From Herbaspirillum sp. AP02 (GTDB lineage Bacteria > Pseudomonadota > Gammaproteobacteria > Burkholderiales > Burkholderiaceae_D), in the NCBI RefSeq assembly GCF_015767275.1, contig NZ_JADWMY010000001.1, positions 1,178,001 to 1,242,000 on the forward strand: 64,000 nt of DNA. Direction: 5' to 3'. A program made the position numbers and the translations under genes. This document shows, in pieces, positions 54,921-64,000 of this stretch (its first letter is position 1; the number at the start of each line of letters is the position of its first letter). The notes below the pieces were generated by a model. The model worked only from the letters and a program-made list of their open reading frames with translations. It was not told the DNA's origin and did no database searches.

Positions 54921-54942
54921 CCTGTCCTCGCGCCACTGTTCC

Positions 54943-56769
54943 ATGACCGATTGCTTCGCCCTCCTCGACGACCATCTCGCCACGCCGGCAGAACCGCGCT
55001 CGCGCCTCTACACCGGTCATCTGCGCACGCTGGCCTGCATCGACGCCGCCGGCTTCCCGGCTTTGTTGGCGCAGATGCAGGCGGCACTGGCCGCTGGCCA
55101 GCATGCGGTCGCCCTGTGGAGCTACGAACTGGGCGCGGCACTGCAGGGCTTGCCGCATCGGCCGCTGGCGGGCCCGCTGGCACGGGTCCTGCTGTTCGAA
55201 CGCTGCCAGCGCCTGGGGGCGGCCGAGATCGATGCCTGGCTGGCCGGCCAGTGCGACGCCGAAGCGGCCGGCATCGTCAACCTGCGCAGCAGCGTCGATG
55301 AGGCCGCCTTCAACGCCGCCATCGGACGCATCCGCGACTACATCGCGGCCGGTGACACCTACCAGGTCAATTACACCTATCGCCTGCACTTCCAGGTCCA
55401 TGGTGACGCCATCACGCTCTATCGCCGCCTGCGGGCACGCCAGCCGGTGCCCTACGGCGCGCTGGTGCGCGATGCGCAGGGTGGCATGGTGTTGTCCTGC
55501 TCGCCGGAACTGTTCGTCGCGCACCAGGATGGCATGTTGAAAGCCAAGCCGATGAAAGGTACCGCACGCGCCATGGACACGCAGACCGAGGGTGCGGAAA
55601 CAATCAATGCCCAACGCGCCCTGGCCCTGGCCAACGATGAAAAGAACCGGGCCGAGAACCTGATGATCGTGGACCTGCTGCGCAACGACCTGGGCCGCGT
55701 GGCACGCTCCGGTTCGGTCCAGGTGCCGCACCTGTTCGACGTACGCCGCTATGGGCAGGTGCTGCAGATGACCTCCACCATCCGCGCCCGCCTGCGCGAG
55801 GACGCCACGCTGGCGAGCGTCATCGCCGCGCTCTATCCCTGCGGCTCCATCACCGGCGCGCCCAAGCGGCGCACCATGGAAATCATCGACGAGCTGGAAA
55901 CCGAGGCCCGTGGCCTGTACACCGGCGCCGTCGGATGGTTCGACGCGCCACGCGAAGGCGGCGGCACCATCGGCGACTTCTGCCTGTCGGTACCCATTCG
56001 TACGCTGGAACTGCAAGCGCCTGAACATGGCCTGCGACAGGGCGTGATGGGCGTGGGGGCCGGCATCGTCTACGACAGCGACGCTGCCTCAGAATTTGCA
56101 GAATGCCGCCTGAAATCGGCCTTCCTCACCGGGCTGGAACAGGAGTTCAGCCTCTTCGAAACCATGCACGCCAGCCACGCCGGCTGCCGCCATCTGGACT
56201 TGCACCTGCAGCGCCTGCAAGCCTCGGCGGCGGTGTTCGGTTTTCCCTGCGATGAGAAGGCGATGCGCCAGCAGATCGATGCGCTCTGCGCCGGCCTGCC
56301 GAAAGACGTCGTCCTGCGCCTGCGGCTGGCATTGGATGCCGGCGGCAACATCAGCCTGCAGCATGCGCCGTTGCTGCCGCTGGCGGGACCGGTGAAGGTA
56401 TTCCTGGCCGAACAGCGGAGCGCCAGCGACGACTTTTTCCTGCGCCACAAGAGCACGCGGCGCGCACGCTACGACGCTGCCTGGAAGGAAGCCGAACGGC
56501 GCGGCGGTTTCGACATGCTGTTCTTCAATGAGCGCGATGAATTGACCGAGGGTGGGCGCAGCAATGTCTTCGTCAAGCTCGACGGGCAGTGGCGCACCCC
56601 ACCCTTGTCCGCCGGCCTGTTGCCGGGTGTGATGCGCCGCGTCCTGCTGGCCGACCCGAACTGGCAGGCCCGCGAAGCCGTCATCACCCGCGCCGATCTG
56701 ATGCGCGCGCAGGAGGTGGTGGTGTGCAATGCGTTGCGGGGCGTGCTGCCGGCCCGACTGGCAACGTAA
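54943..56769 (+). CDS. pabBC: Fused aminodeoxychorismate synthase component I / 4-amino-4-deoxychorismate lyase
   Basis: 608 aa. Residues 1-390: chorismate-binding synthase with IAAGDTYQVNYTYRL, KPMKGTARAM, LMIVDLLRNDLGRVA, GSITGAPKRR and the acidic GAGIVYDSDAASEF. Residues 395-608: a class IV PLP aminotransferase-like lyase (SLFETMHAS, RHKSTRRARYDAA with a candidate PLP-lysine, LTEGGRSNVFV, LLPGVMRR). Together they convert chorismate plus ammonia (from a PabA glutaminase) to p-aminobenzoate for folate. Such fusions are common in Burkholderiales. The start is judged from the MTDCFALLDD beginning; no strong ribosome site is seen. Confidence 0.93.
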   Translation: MTDCFALLDDHLATPAEPRSRLYTGHLRTLACIDAAGFPALLAQMQAALAAGQHAVALWSYELGAALQGLPHRPLAGPLARVLLFERCQRLGAAEIDAWLAGQCDAEAAGIVNLRSSVDEAAFNAAIGRIRDYIAAGDTYQVNYTYRLHFQVHGDAITLYRRLRARQPVPYGALVRDAQGGMVLSCSPELFVAHQDGMLKAKPMKGTARAMDTQTEGAETINAQRALALANDEKNRAENLMIVDLLRNDLGRVARSGSVQVPHLFDVRRYGQVLQMTSTIRARLREDATLASVIAALYPCGSITGAPKRRTMEIIDELETEARGLYTGAVGWFDAPREGGGTIGDFCLSVPIRTLELQAPEHGLRQGVMGVGAGIVYDSDAASEFAECRLKSAFLTGLEQEFSLFETMHASHAGCRHLDLHLQRLQASAAVFGFPCDEKAMRQQIDALCAGLPKDVVLRLRLALDAGGNISLQHAPLLPLAGPVKVFLAEQRSASDDFFLRHKSTRRARYDAAWKEAERRGGFDMLFFNERDELTEGGRSNVFVKLDGQWRTPPLSAGLLPGVMRRVLLADPNWQAREAVITRADLMRAQEVVVCNALRGVLPARLAT

Positions 56770-56795
56770 TAGCCAGTCAGTGACACTCTCGCCTG

Positions 56796-58334
56796 CTAAC
56801 GCAGCGCCGCATTCTCCTTCAACCCCCTGGCCCGCTCTGCACTCTGCTGCTCCAGCGGCCCCAGGTCATCCAGACTATGTCCGTCCCAGCCACCGCCCAG
56901 GGCCTTGGCCAGCAGCACGCTGGCGGCCATGCGGCGGTTGAGGATGTTCAATGAATTCAGTTCGGCCGACAGGGCCGTGGCCTGGGCGGTGATGACGTTG
57001 ACGTAGCTGACCGTGCCGGCCTTGTACTGGTTGGTCACCAGCGTGACGGCCTGGCGCGCCGCCTGCAGTGCCTCGCCCTGCACCGCGGCTTCCTGCTCCA
57101 GGATGCGCAATGCGGCCAGGTTGTCTTCCACCTCCTGGAAGGCGGTCAGCACCGTCTGCTTGTAGGTGGCCACCGTGCCGTCATAGCTGGCGATGGCCTG
57201 CTCGGTGGCGGCCTGGCGCGCGCCGCCGTCGAAGATGGTCTGCGCCAGCTGTGGCCCCAGCGACCACACCCGGCCGGGCAGTGTGAACCAGTCGGCAAAG
57301 GTGGAACTCTGGTAACCGCCCGAGGCTGACAGGGTCAGGCTGGGGAAATAGGCGGCCTTGGCTACGCCGATCTTGGCATTGGCGGAGGCCACGCGGCGCT
57401 CGGCGGCGGCCACGTCGGGACGACGCTCCAGCAGCATCGACGGCACACCCTGCGGGACCGGTGGCGCCACTGCCGTCAGCGGCGACCTGGGCAGGGAGAA
57501 ACTGGCGGGCGTCTTGCCCACCAGCAGGGCGATGGCATGCTCGATCTGGGCGCGGGTGACGCCGTTGTCCAGGGCCGAGGCCTGGGCCGATTTCAGCTGG
57601 GTCTGCGCCTGGATCACGTCGGACTTGGCGACCATGCCGGCGTTGTACTGGTTCTGCGCCACCTCCAGCGAGCGCTGGTAGGCCTGCACGGTGTCATCCA
57701 GCAACTGCTGCTGGGCGTCCAGCACGCGTAGCTGCAGGTAGTTCTGCGCCACTTGCGCCTGCGCCGACAAGCGGGCGCCGGCCAGGTCCGCTGCGCTGGC
57801 CTGGGCGCTGGCCTGGCTGGATTCGACGTCGCGCCGGACCTTGCCCCAGATGTCGGCTTCCCAGGCGGCGGTGAGCGAGAAGGTATAGGAATTGCGCACG
57901 CCGCCGGACGATCCGGACGACGACGAGGTACCGGACGAGGTCGAAGACCCGGCCGAGCCGGAGCGGCCTCGCGAAGCGCCGGCCGAAGCCGACAAGGTGG
58001 GCGAATAGGCCGAGCGCGAACTCTGCACCAGCGCCACGGCGCTGCGGAAGTTGGCTTCGGCCAGCGCCAGGTTCTGGTTGGAGACGTCCACCTGTGCCAC
58101 CAGCGCATTCAATTGGGCATCGTTGAACATCTCCCACCACTTGCCGTCGGCCATCAGGTCGCGCGGCTGGGCGGGCTTCCAGTTCTGGCCTTCCTTGAAG
58201 ACGGCCGGGGCCATGGTGGCCTCGTCCATCTGCGGCCGGACGTAATCGGGGCCGACCGCGCAGGCCGTCAGCGCCAGGCTGATCGCCAGCGCCATCAGCA
58301 CGGGCTTGAGTTTGAGCAGGTCTTGTTGCGTCAT
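56796..58334 (-). CDS. RND efflux outer-membrane factor lipoprotein (NodT/OprM family)
   Basis: About 512 aa. Lipobox LTAC with C25, then two OEP (outer-membrane efflux) repeats. A Ser/Gly-rich insert of about 30 residues (near 110-140, GSSTSSGTSSSSGSSGG) lies in the first repeat, longer than I would expect for the family. MTQQ is preferred as start since GGAG sits just upstream; an ATG four codons earlier is possible. It follows the RND permease gene and completes the MdtABC/MuxABC-OpmB-type tripartite pump. Confidence 0.92.
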   Translation of the reverse strand: MTQQDLLKLKPVLMALAISLALTACAVGPDYVRPQMDEATMAPAVFKEGQNWKPAQPRDLMADGKWWEMFNDAQLNALVAQVDVSNQNLALAEANFRSAVALVQSSRSAYSPTLSASAGASRGRSGSAGSSTSSGTSSSSGSSGGVRNSYTFSLTAAWEADIWGKVRRDVESSQASAQASAADLAGARLSAQAQVAQNYLQLRVLDAQQQLLDDTVQAYQRSLEVAQNQYNAGMVAKSDVIQAQTQLKSAQASALDNGVTRAQIEHAIALLVGKTPASFSLPRSPLTAVAPPVPQGVPSMLLERRPDVAAAERRVASANAKIGVAKAAYFPSLTLSASGGYQSSTFADWFTLPGRVWSLGPQLAQTIFDGGARQAATEQAIASYDGTVATYKQTVLTAFQEVEDNLAALRILEQEAAVQGEALQAARQAVTLVTNQYKAGTVSYVNVITAQATALSAELNSLNILNRRMAASVLLAKALGGGWDGHSLDDLGPLEQQSAERARGLKENAALR

Positions 58335-58356
58335 GCGTTTCTCCATGGCGGCAGCC

Positions 58357-61300
58357 TCAGGCCGCCGAGGTTTCTGTCTGGTTCTTGCGGCCGAAGCGGC
58401 GCTGGCCCCAGGCGCGCAGGCGTTCCATGTACAGGTACACCACCGGGGTCGTATAGAGGGTGAGCAGTTGGCTGACCACCAGTCCGCCGACGATGGAAAT
58501 GCCCAGCGGCTGGCGCAGCTCGGCGCCGTCGCCGTGGCCGATGGCCAGCGGGATCGCGCCCAGCAAAGCGGCCATGGTGGTCATCATGATCGGGCGGAAG
58601 CGTAGCCGGCAGGCTTCGAAGATGGCGTCACGCGGGGACAGGCCACGATTGCGTTCGGCGTCGATAGCGAAGTCCACCATCATGATGGCGTTCTTCTTGA
58701 CGATGCCGATCAGCAGGATCACGCCGATCAGCGCGATCAGGCTGAAGTCGGTACCGGTGACCATCAGCGCCAGCAAGGCGCCCACGCCGGCCGAGGGCAA
58801 GGTGGAAATGATGGTGATGGGATGGATCAGGCTCTCATAGAGAATGCCCAGCACGATGTACACGGCCAGCAATGCCGTCAGGATCAGGATGGGCTGGCTG
58901 GAGGTGGAGGACTGGAAGGCATTGGCGGTACCGGCGAAGGTGCCCAGCACATTGGTGGGCACGCCCAGTTGCGCCATGGCACGGTCGATGGCTTCCGTGG
59001 CCTGCGACAGCGAGACCCCCTCGGCCAGGTTGAAGGACAGCGTGGAGGCCACGAACTGCCCCTCGTGGCTGACCGAGAGCGCGGTAGTGGTCGGCTCGAA
59101 GCGCGAGAACGCGGCCAGCGGAATCTGGCGCGAGGGCGCGGTGGAAATGGTCTGCGCCAGGCCGGTGTTGGCATTGAGCTTGCCGGCCGCCGACAGGGCC
59201 GGTGGGGTGGACAGGCTGGAGGTGGTCGGCGACAGGTTGGACGAGCCGGCCAGGCTGACATAGGTATCGCGCAGGGTTTCCGGGCTCTGCCAGTATTGCG
59301 GCGCGGCTTCCATCACCACGTGGTACTGGTTCATACCGCTGTAGATGGTCGAGATCTGGCGCTGGCCGAACAGGTCGGACAGCGTGGAATCGATCAGTTG
59401 TGGCGTGACTCCGGCCCGCATGGCGGTCTCGCGGTCGATGGTCAGGGTGGTCTGCAGGCCGTTGTCCTGCTGGTCGGTGCTGATGTCTTCCAGTTCCTTG
59501 AGGTTGGACAGGGCCAGGCGGATCTTGGGCTCCCAGATGCGCAGCAGACCGACATCGTCGGACTTGAGCGAGTATTCATATTGCGAGTCGCTCTGGCGGG
59601 CACCGATGCGGATGTCCTGCACCGGCACCAGGAACACCCGGGCGCCAGCCACCTTGGCCGTCTTCATGCGCAGCCGCGCCACCACCTTGTCGGCGCTGTC
59701 CTTGCGTTCGGTGAGGGGCTTCAGGGTCACGTACATGAAGCCACCATTGCGCCGCTGCCCACCGGTAAAGGCCACCACATCGGACACGGCGGGGTCGGCC
59801 TTGACGATGTCGATGAAATCGTTGAGCTTGGTACGCATGGCCTGGAAGGAAATGGCCTGGTCGCCGCGGATGCCGCCGATCAGGCGTCCCGTGTCCTGCT
59901 GCGGAAAGAAGCCCTTGGGGATGGCCTTGTAGAGATACACGTTCAGGGCAATCGTGGCCAGCAGGATCAGCATCATCAGGGGAGCCGCCCGCAAGGCCCA
60001 GGCCAGGGTGCGTTCGTAGGCCAGCAGCATGTCTTCGAAGATGGCGGCGGTCTGGTCGGAAATCTTCTGCAGCCAGGGATGGCGCCGCTGGCGACGCGCT
60101 GCGTCGGCCTCCGGGTCATGGCGCAGCAACTGCGCGCACATCATCGGCGTGGTGGTCAGGGATACCACCAGCGAGACCAGGATGGCCACCGACAGGGTGA
60201 TGGCGAATTCGCGGAACAGGCGGCCGACGATGCCTTCCATCAGCAGGATGGGGATGAACACGGCGATCAGCGAAATGCTCATCGACAGCACGGTGAAGCC
60301 GACCTCGCGCGCACCGAGCAGGGCCGCCTTGTAGGGCTTCATGCCGGACTCGATATGGCGCGAGATGTTCTCCAGCACCACGATGGCATCGTCCACCACG
60401 AAGCCGGTGGCAATCGTCAGTGCCATCAGCGACAGGTTGTCCAGGCTGAAGCCGGCCAGGTACATCACGCCGAAGGTGCCGATCAGCGAGACCGGCACGG
60501 CCACCGCCGGGATCAGCGTGGCACGGGCGTTACGCAGGAACAGGAATACCACCATGATCACCAGCGCCACCGAGAGGATCAGGGTGAATTCGGTTTCCTT
60601 CAACGAAGCGCGGATGGTGGGGGTGCGATCCAGCACGACCTTCATGTCGATGGCGGACGGGATCGAGGCCTGCAACTGCGGCAAGAGCTCGCGCACGTTG
60701 TCGACGGTGTCGATGATGTTGGCGCCGGGCTGGCGGTTGATGATGATCAGCACCGAGGGCTTGCCGTTGGAGGAGCCGGCGTTGCGCACATCGGCCACCG
60801 AGTCGCGCACCTCGGCCACGTCCTGCACCCGCACCGGCGTGCCGTTGCGGTAGGACACGATCAACGGCGCATATTCGGCGGCGGTCTTGGCCTGGTCGTT
60901 GGCATAGATCTGCCAGTTGCGACCATCGTCTTCCAGCAAACCCTTGGGGCGATTGGCATTGGTGGCGGCCACCGCGGTGCGCACGTCGGCGCTGCCGATG
61001 CCGTACTTGTTGAGGGCGGTCGGGTTCAGTTCGATGCGCACGGCCGGCTGTGAACTGCCGCCCACACTGACCTGCCCTACCCCGCGCACCTGCGACAGCT
61101 TCTGCGCCACGATGCTGTCGGCGGCGTCGTACATCTGCCCCTGGGTCATGGTGTCGGAGGTCATGGCCAGGATCAGGATGGGGGCGTCGGCCGGGTTGAC
61201 CTTGCGATAGGTCGGGTTGCTCGGCATGCCGGTGGGCAGCAGGCTGCGCGCGGCATTGAGCGCGGCCTGCACGTCGCGGGCGGCGCCATCGATGTCGCGG

Positions 61301-61593
61301 CTCAGGTCGAACTGCAGGGTGATGCGAGTGGAGTTCTGGGAACTGGTGGAGGTCATCTCGGTGACCCCGGCGATGGCGCCCATGGCCCGCTCCAGCGGCG
61401 TAGCCACGGTCGCGGCCATGGTCTCGGGGCTGGCGCCGGGCAGCGAGGCAGAGATCGAGATGGTCGGGTAATCCACCTGCGGCAACGGCGAGACCGGCAG
61501 CAGGCGGAAGGCCACCATGCCCGCCAGCGCGATGCCGATGGTCAGGAGCGTGGTGGCAATGGGCCGCTTGATGAAGGGAAGCGAGATATTCAT
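58357..61593 (-). CDS. mdtC: RND efflux permease, MdtC/MuxC type
   Basis: 1078 aa, twelve membrane helices and two large periplasmic loops. It begins [20 protein letters not shown], usual for MdtC/MuxC. Helix 4 holds [14 protein letters not shown] with the proton-relay Asp pair. Helix 11-12 region [14 protein letters not shown] is intact. It pairs with the MdtB-like permease upstream to form a hetero-oligomeric pump. Gap to that gene is 12 bp. Confidence 0.94.
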   Translation of the reverse strand: MNISLPFIKRPIATTLLTIGIALAGMVAFRLLPVSPLPQVDYPTISISASLPGASPETMAATVATPLERAMGAIAGVTEMTSTSSQNSTRITLQFDLSRDIDGAARDVQAALNAARSLLPTGMPSNPTYRKVNPADAPILILAMTSDTMTQGQMYDAADSIVAQKLSQVRGVGQVSVGGSSQPAVRIELNPTALNKYGIGSADVRTAVAATNANRPKGLLEDDGRNWQIYANDQAKTAAEYAPLIVSYRNGTPVRVQDVAEVRDSVADVRNAGSSNGKPSVLIIINRQPGANIIDTVDNVRELLPQLQASIPSAIDMKVVLDRTPTIRASLKETEFTLILSVALVIMVVFLFLRNARATLIPAVAVPVSLIGTFGVMYLAGFSLDNLSLMALTIATGFVVDDAIVVLENISRHIESGMKPYKAALLGAREVGFTVLSMSISLIAVFIPILLMEGIVGRLFREFAITLSVAILVSLVVSLTTTPMMCAQLLRHDPEADAARRQRRHPWLQKISDQTAAIFEDMLLAYERTLAWALRAAPLMMLILLATIALNVYLYKAIPKGFFPQQDTGRLIGGIRGDQAISFQAMRTKLNDFIDIVKADPAVSDVVAFTGGQRRNGGFMYVTLKPLTERKDSADKVVARLRMKTAKVAGARVFLVPVQDIRIGARQSDSQYEYSLKSDDVGLLRIWEPKIRLALSNLKELEDISTDQQDNGLQTTLTIDRETAMRAGVTPQLIDSTLSDLFGQRQISTIYSGMNQYHVVMEAAPQYWQSPETLRDTYVSLAGSSNLSPTTSSLSTPPALSAAGKLNANTGLAQTISTAPSRQIPLAAFSRFEPTTTALSVSHEGQFVASTLSFNLAEGVSLSQATEAIDRAMAQLGVPTNVLGTFAGTANAFQSSTSSQPILILTALLAVYIVLGILYESLIHPITIISTLPSAGVGALLALMVTGTDFSLIALIGVILLIGIVKKNAIMMVDFAIDAERNRGLSPRDAIFEACRLRFRPIMMTTMAALLGAIPLAIGHGDGAELRQPLGISIVGGLVVSQLLTLYTTPVVYLYMERLRAWGQRRFGRKNQTETSAA

Positions 61594-61605
61594 GCGCGCA
61601 TCCGC

Positions 61606-64000
61606 CTACACCGCCGGCGGCAACGCGGCCGGCTTGCCGTCTTCGCCATCATCGTCCTCGCCGCCCTGCCCCGGTGCGCGCTGCCCGAAGCGGGCGCGCA
61701 GGCGACGGCCCAGGCTGTCGAAGCCGAGGTAGATCACCGGCGTGGTGAAGAGCGTGAGCACCTGCGACACCAGCAGGCCGCCCACCATGGTGATGCCCAG
61801 CGGCTGGCGCAGTTCAGAGCCCACGCCGGTGCCCAGCATCAGCGGCAAGGCGCCCAGCAGCGCGGCCATGGTGGTCATCAAAATCGGTCGGAAGCGCAGC
61901 AGGCAGGCCTGGTAGATCGCCTCGCGCGGGCTCTTGCCCTGGTGCCGTTCGGCTTCCAGCGCGAAGTCGATCATCATGATGGCATTCTTCTTGACGATGC
62001 CGATCAGCAGGATGATGCCGATGATGCCGATGATGCCAAGATCCGTGCCGGAGATCATCAGCGACAGCAGCGCGCCCACCCCGGCCGAGGGCAGCGTGGA
62101 GAGGATGGTGATGGGATGGATGTAGCTCTCGTAGAGCACGCCCAGCACGATGTACATGGTGATGATGGCCGCCAGGATCAGCCACAGCGTATTGGACAGC
62201 GAGGCCTGGAAGGCCAGCGCGGCACCCTGGAAGTTGGTCACGGTGGAGGCCGGCATGCCGATCTCGGCCTCGGCCGCCTTGATAGCCTCGACCGCCTTGC
62301 CCAGCGAGGCGCCCTTGGCCAGGTTGAAGGATACGGTGGCCGCCGGGAACTGGCCGATGTGGTTCACCACCAGCGGCGCGGTGCGTTCGCTGACGGTGGC
62401 AATCGACGACAGCGGCACCTTGCCGCCACCGGAGGTGACCAGGTAGATGCTGTCCAGCGCTTCGGGACCGCGCTGGAATTCCGGCTTGACCTCCATCACC
62501 ACGCGATACAGGTTCGATTGCGTATAGATGGTGGAAATGAGGCGCTGACCGAAGGCGTTGTAGAGCGCGTTGTCGATGGCGGCGGTGGTGATGCCCAGGC
62601 GCGAGGCGGCGTTGCGGTCGATCAGGATGTAGGCCTGCAAGCCCTGGTCCTGCAGGTTGGTGGCCACGTCGGCCAATTCCGGCACCTGCTGCAGGCGTGC
62701 GATCAGCTTCGGTACCCAGGTACTGAGCAGGGCCGGATCGGCGTCTTCCAGGGTGAACTGGTATTGCGTGCGGGAGACGCTATCCTCGATGGTCAGGTCC
62801 TGCACCGGCTGCATGTACAGGGTGACGCCCGGGACTTCCCGCGCCAGCGTCGGCTGCAGGCGGCGGATCACGTCGGCGGCGGAGACGTCGCGTTCTTCGT
62901 GCGGCTTCAGGTTGATCAGCATGCGTCCGCTGTTCAAGGTGGCATTGGTGCCATCCACGCCGATGAAGGAGGACAGGCTCTCCACGGCCGGGTCCTGCAG
63001 CACCACCTTGGCCAGTTGCTGCTGTTTTTCGCCCATGGCACTGAAGGAAATCGACTGCGTGGCTTCCGAGATACCCTGGATGACGCCGGTGTCCTGCAGC
63101 GGGAAGAAGCCCTTGGGCACGAACATGTACAGCAGCACCGTCAGGCCCAGCGTGGCCACGGCCACCAGCAGGGTCAGCTTCTGGCGCTCCAGCACCCATT
63201 CCAGCATGACGCCGTAGCGGGCGATGATGCGGTCGAAGAAGACCTGGCTCTTGTGGTAGAACCAGCCCTGTTGTTCTTCCGGCTGATGACGCAGCAGGCG
63301 CGCGCACATCATGGGGGTCAGCGTGAGCGAGACCACGGCCGAGATCAGGATGGAGACCGCCAGGGTCACCGCGAATTCGTGGAACAGGCGCCCCACCACG
63401 TCACCCATGAACAGCAGCGGGATCAGCACCGCGATCAGCGAGAAGGTCAGCGAGATGATGGTGAAGCCGATCTGCTCGGCGCCCTTCAGGGCTGCCTGCA
63501 TGGGCTTCATGCCTTCTTCGATGTAGCGCGAGATGTTCTCGATCATGACGATGGCATCGTCGACCACGAAACCGGTGGCAATCGTCAGCGCCATCAGGGT
63601 CAGGTTGTTGATCGAGAAACCGGCCAGATACATGATGGCGAAGGTACCCACCAGCGACAGCGGTACCGCCACGCTGGGGATGATGGTGGCCGGCACGTTG
63701 CGCAGGAAGACGAAGATCACCATCACCACCAGCGCCACCGACAGCAGCAGCTCGAACTTCACATCGGCCACCGAGGCACGGATGGTGGTGGTGCGGTCGG
63801 TCAGGATGTGGACGTCGATGGAACCGGGCAGGCTGGCCTTCAGCTGCGGCAGGATCTTCTTGATGCTGTCGACCACGGCGATCACGTTGGCACCGGGCTG
63901 GCGCTGGATGTTCACGATCACCGCTGGCTGCTGGTTGGCCCAGGCACCCAGGCGGACATTTTCTGCGCCATCGACCACATCGGCCACGTCGGACACCCGG
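61606..64000 (-). CDS. mdtB: RND efflux permease, MdtB/MuxB type, 5' end cut by window edge
   Basis: 798 codons are visible; the N-terminal ~240 residues lie beyond the right edge (family length about 1040). The proton-relay region [14 protein letters not shown] and the C-terminal [18 protein letters not shown] block are intact. It is a paralogue of the MdtC-type protein downstream. The tail is Asp/Glu-rich ([10 protein letters not shown]). The adaptor gene (mdtA type) is expected upstream, outside the window. Confidence 0.93.
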   Translation of the reverse strand, partial: RVSDVADVVDGAENVRLGAWANQQPAVIVNIQRQPGANVIAVVDSIKKILPQLKASLPGSIDVHILTDRTTTIRASVADVKFELLLSVALVVMVIFVFLRNVPATIIPSVAVPLSLVGTFAIMYLAGFSINNLTLMALTIATGFVVDDAIVMIENISRYIEEGMKPMQAALKGAEQIGFTIISLTFSLIAVLIPLLFMGDVVGRLFHEFAVTLAVSILISAVVSLTLTPMMCARLLRHQPEEQQGWFYHKSQVFFDRIIARYGVMLEWVLERQKLTLLVAVATLGLTVLLYMFVPKGFFPLQDTGVIQGISEATQSISFSAMGEKQQQLAKVVLQDPAVESLSSFIGVDGTNATLNSGRMLINLKPHEERDVSAADVIRRLQPTLAREVPGVTLYMQPVQDLTIEDSVSRTQYQFTLEDADPALLSTWVPKLIARLQQVPELADVATNLQDQGLQAYILIDRNAASRLGITTAAIDNALYNAFGQRLISTIYTQSNLYRVVMEVKPEFQRGPEALDSIYLVTSGGGKVPLSSIATVSERTAPLVVNHIGQFPAATVSFNLAKGASLGKAVEAIKAAEAEIGMPASTVTNFQGAALAFQASLSNTLWLILAAIITMYIVLGVLYESYIHPITILSTLPSAGVGALLSLMISGTDLGIIGIIGIILLIGIVKKNAIMMIDFALEAERHQGKSPREAIYQACLLRFRPILMTTMAALLGALPLMLGTGVGSELRQPLGITMVGGLLVSQVLTLFTTPVIYLGFDSLGRRLRARFGQRAPGQGGEDDDGEDGKPAALPPAV

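Overview
The window is GC-rich chromosomal DNA (roughly 60-65 % by eye) from a Gram-negative bacterium with two membranes. TonB receptors, TamA/TamB, an RND pump with an outer-membrane channel, many chemotaxis and c-di-GMP genes, a fused PabB-PabC and the order UPF0114 / class I fumarase / glutamate racemase fit a motile betaproteobacterium. My best guess is Burkholderiales, Oxalobacteraceae, near Herbaspirillum. That is an inference from gene content and protein style, not a database result.

Layout. 0-0.6 kb: a HigB-HigA toxin-antitoxin pair cut by the left edge. 1-7.3 kb: two near-identical amino-acid binding proteins without permeases, two methyl-accepting chemotaxis proteins and a small ribbon-helix-helix-like protein. 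7.8-10.2 kb: signalling genes: CheY plus a 76-aa partner, then a degenerate OmpR-type regulator whose frame breaks at a run of ten A, overlapping a small diguanylate cyclase. 10.2-13 kb: a flavin hydroxylase and a VOC (dioxygenase-fold) enzyme divergent from a MarR regulator, with two matching perfect inverted repeats in the control region. 13-18.8 kb: an EamA transporter, DNA polymerase IV, two unannotated micro-ORFs, a membrane diguanylate cyclase, a stand-alone receiver and small unknown genes. 18.8-23.6 kb: a more AT-rich accessory block (GntR, EctD-like dioxygenase, SDR, TRAP binding protein, second GntR) abutting the 3' end of tRNA-Ser(GGA).

24-32 kb is housekeeping: acetyl-CoA synthetase, UPF0114 protein, class I fumarase, glutamate racemase, tRNA-His, a LuxR-type response regulator and ferredoxin-NADP reductase. 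32-40 kb: tamA-tamB, then a second diguanylate cyclase paralogous to the first, with a small downstream gene. 40-51 kb: two metal/metallophore uptake loci facing each other: TonB receptor plus PepSY protein, and TonB receptor plus a complete peptide/nickel-type ABC importer. They share an inverted-repeat motif upstream. 51-64 kb: CorA, an EamA exporter, a DHA2-type MFS pump, the PabB-PabC fusion, and the end of an MdtABC/MuxABC-like RND operon with its NodT-type channel, cut by the right edge.

The points most worth a second look are the A10 frame break that gates a c-di-GMP gene, the micro-ORF pair at 15.35-15.61 kb, the repeat motif shared by the two TonB loci, the paired MarR operators and the EctD-like/TRAP cluster bracketed by GntR paralogues. 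I saw no CRISPR array, transposase, integrase, phage gene or rRNA.
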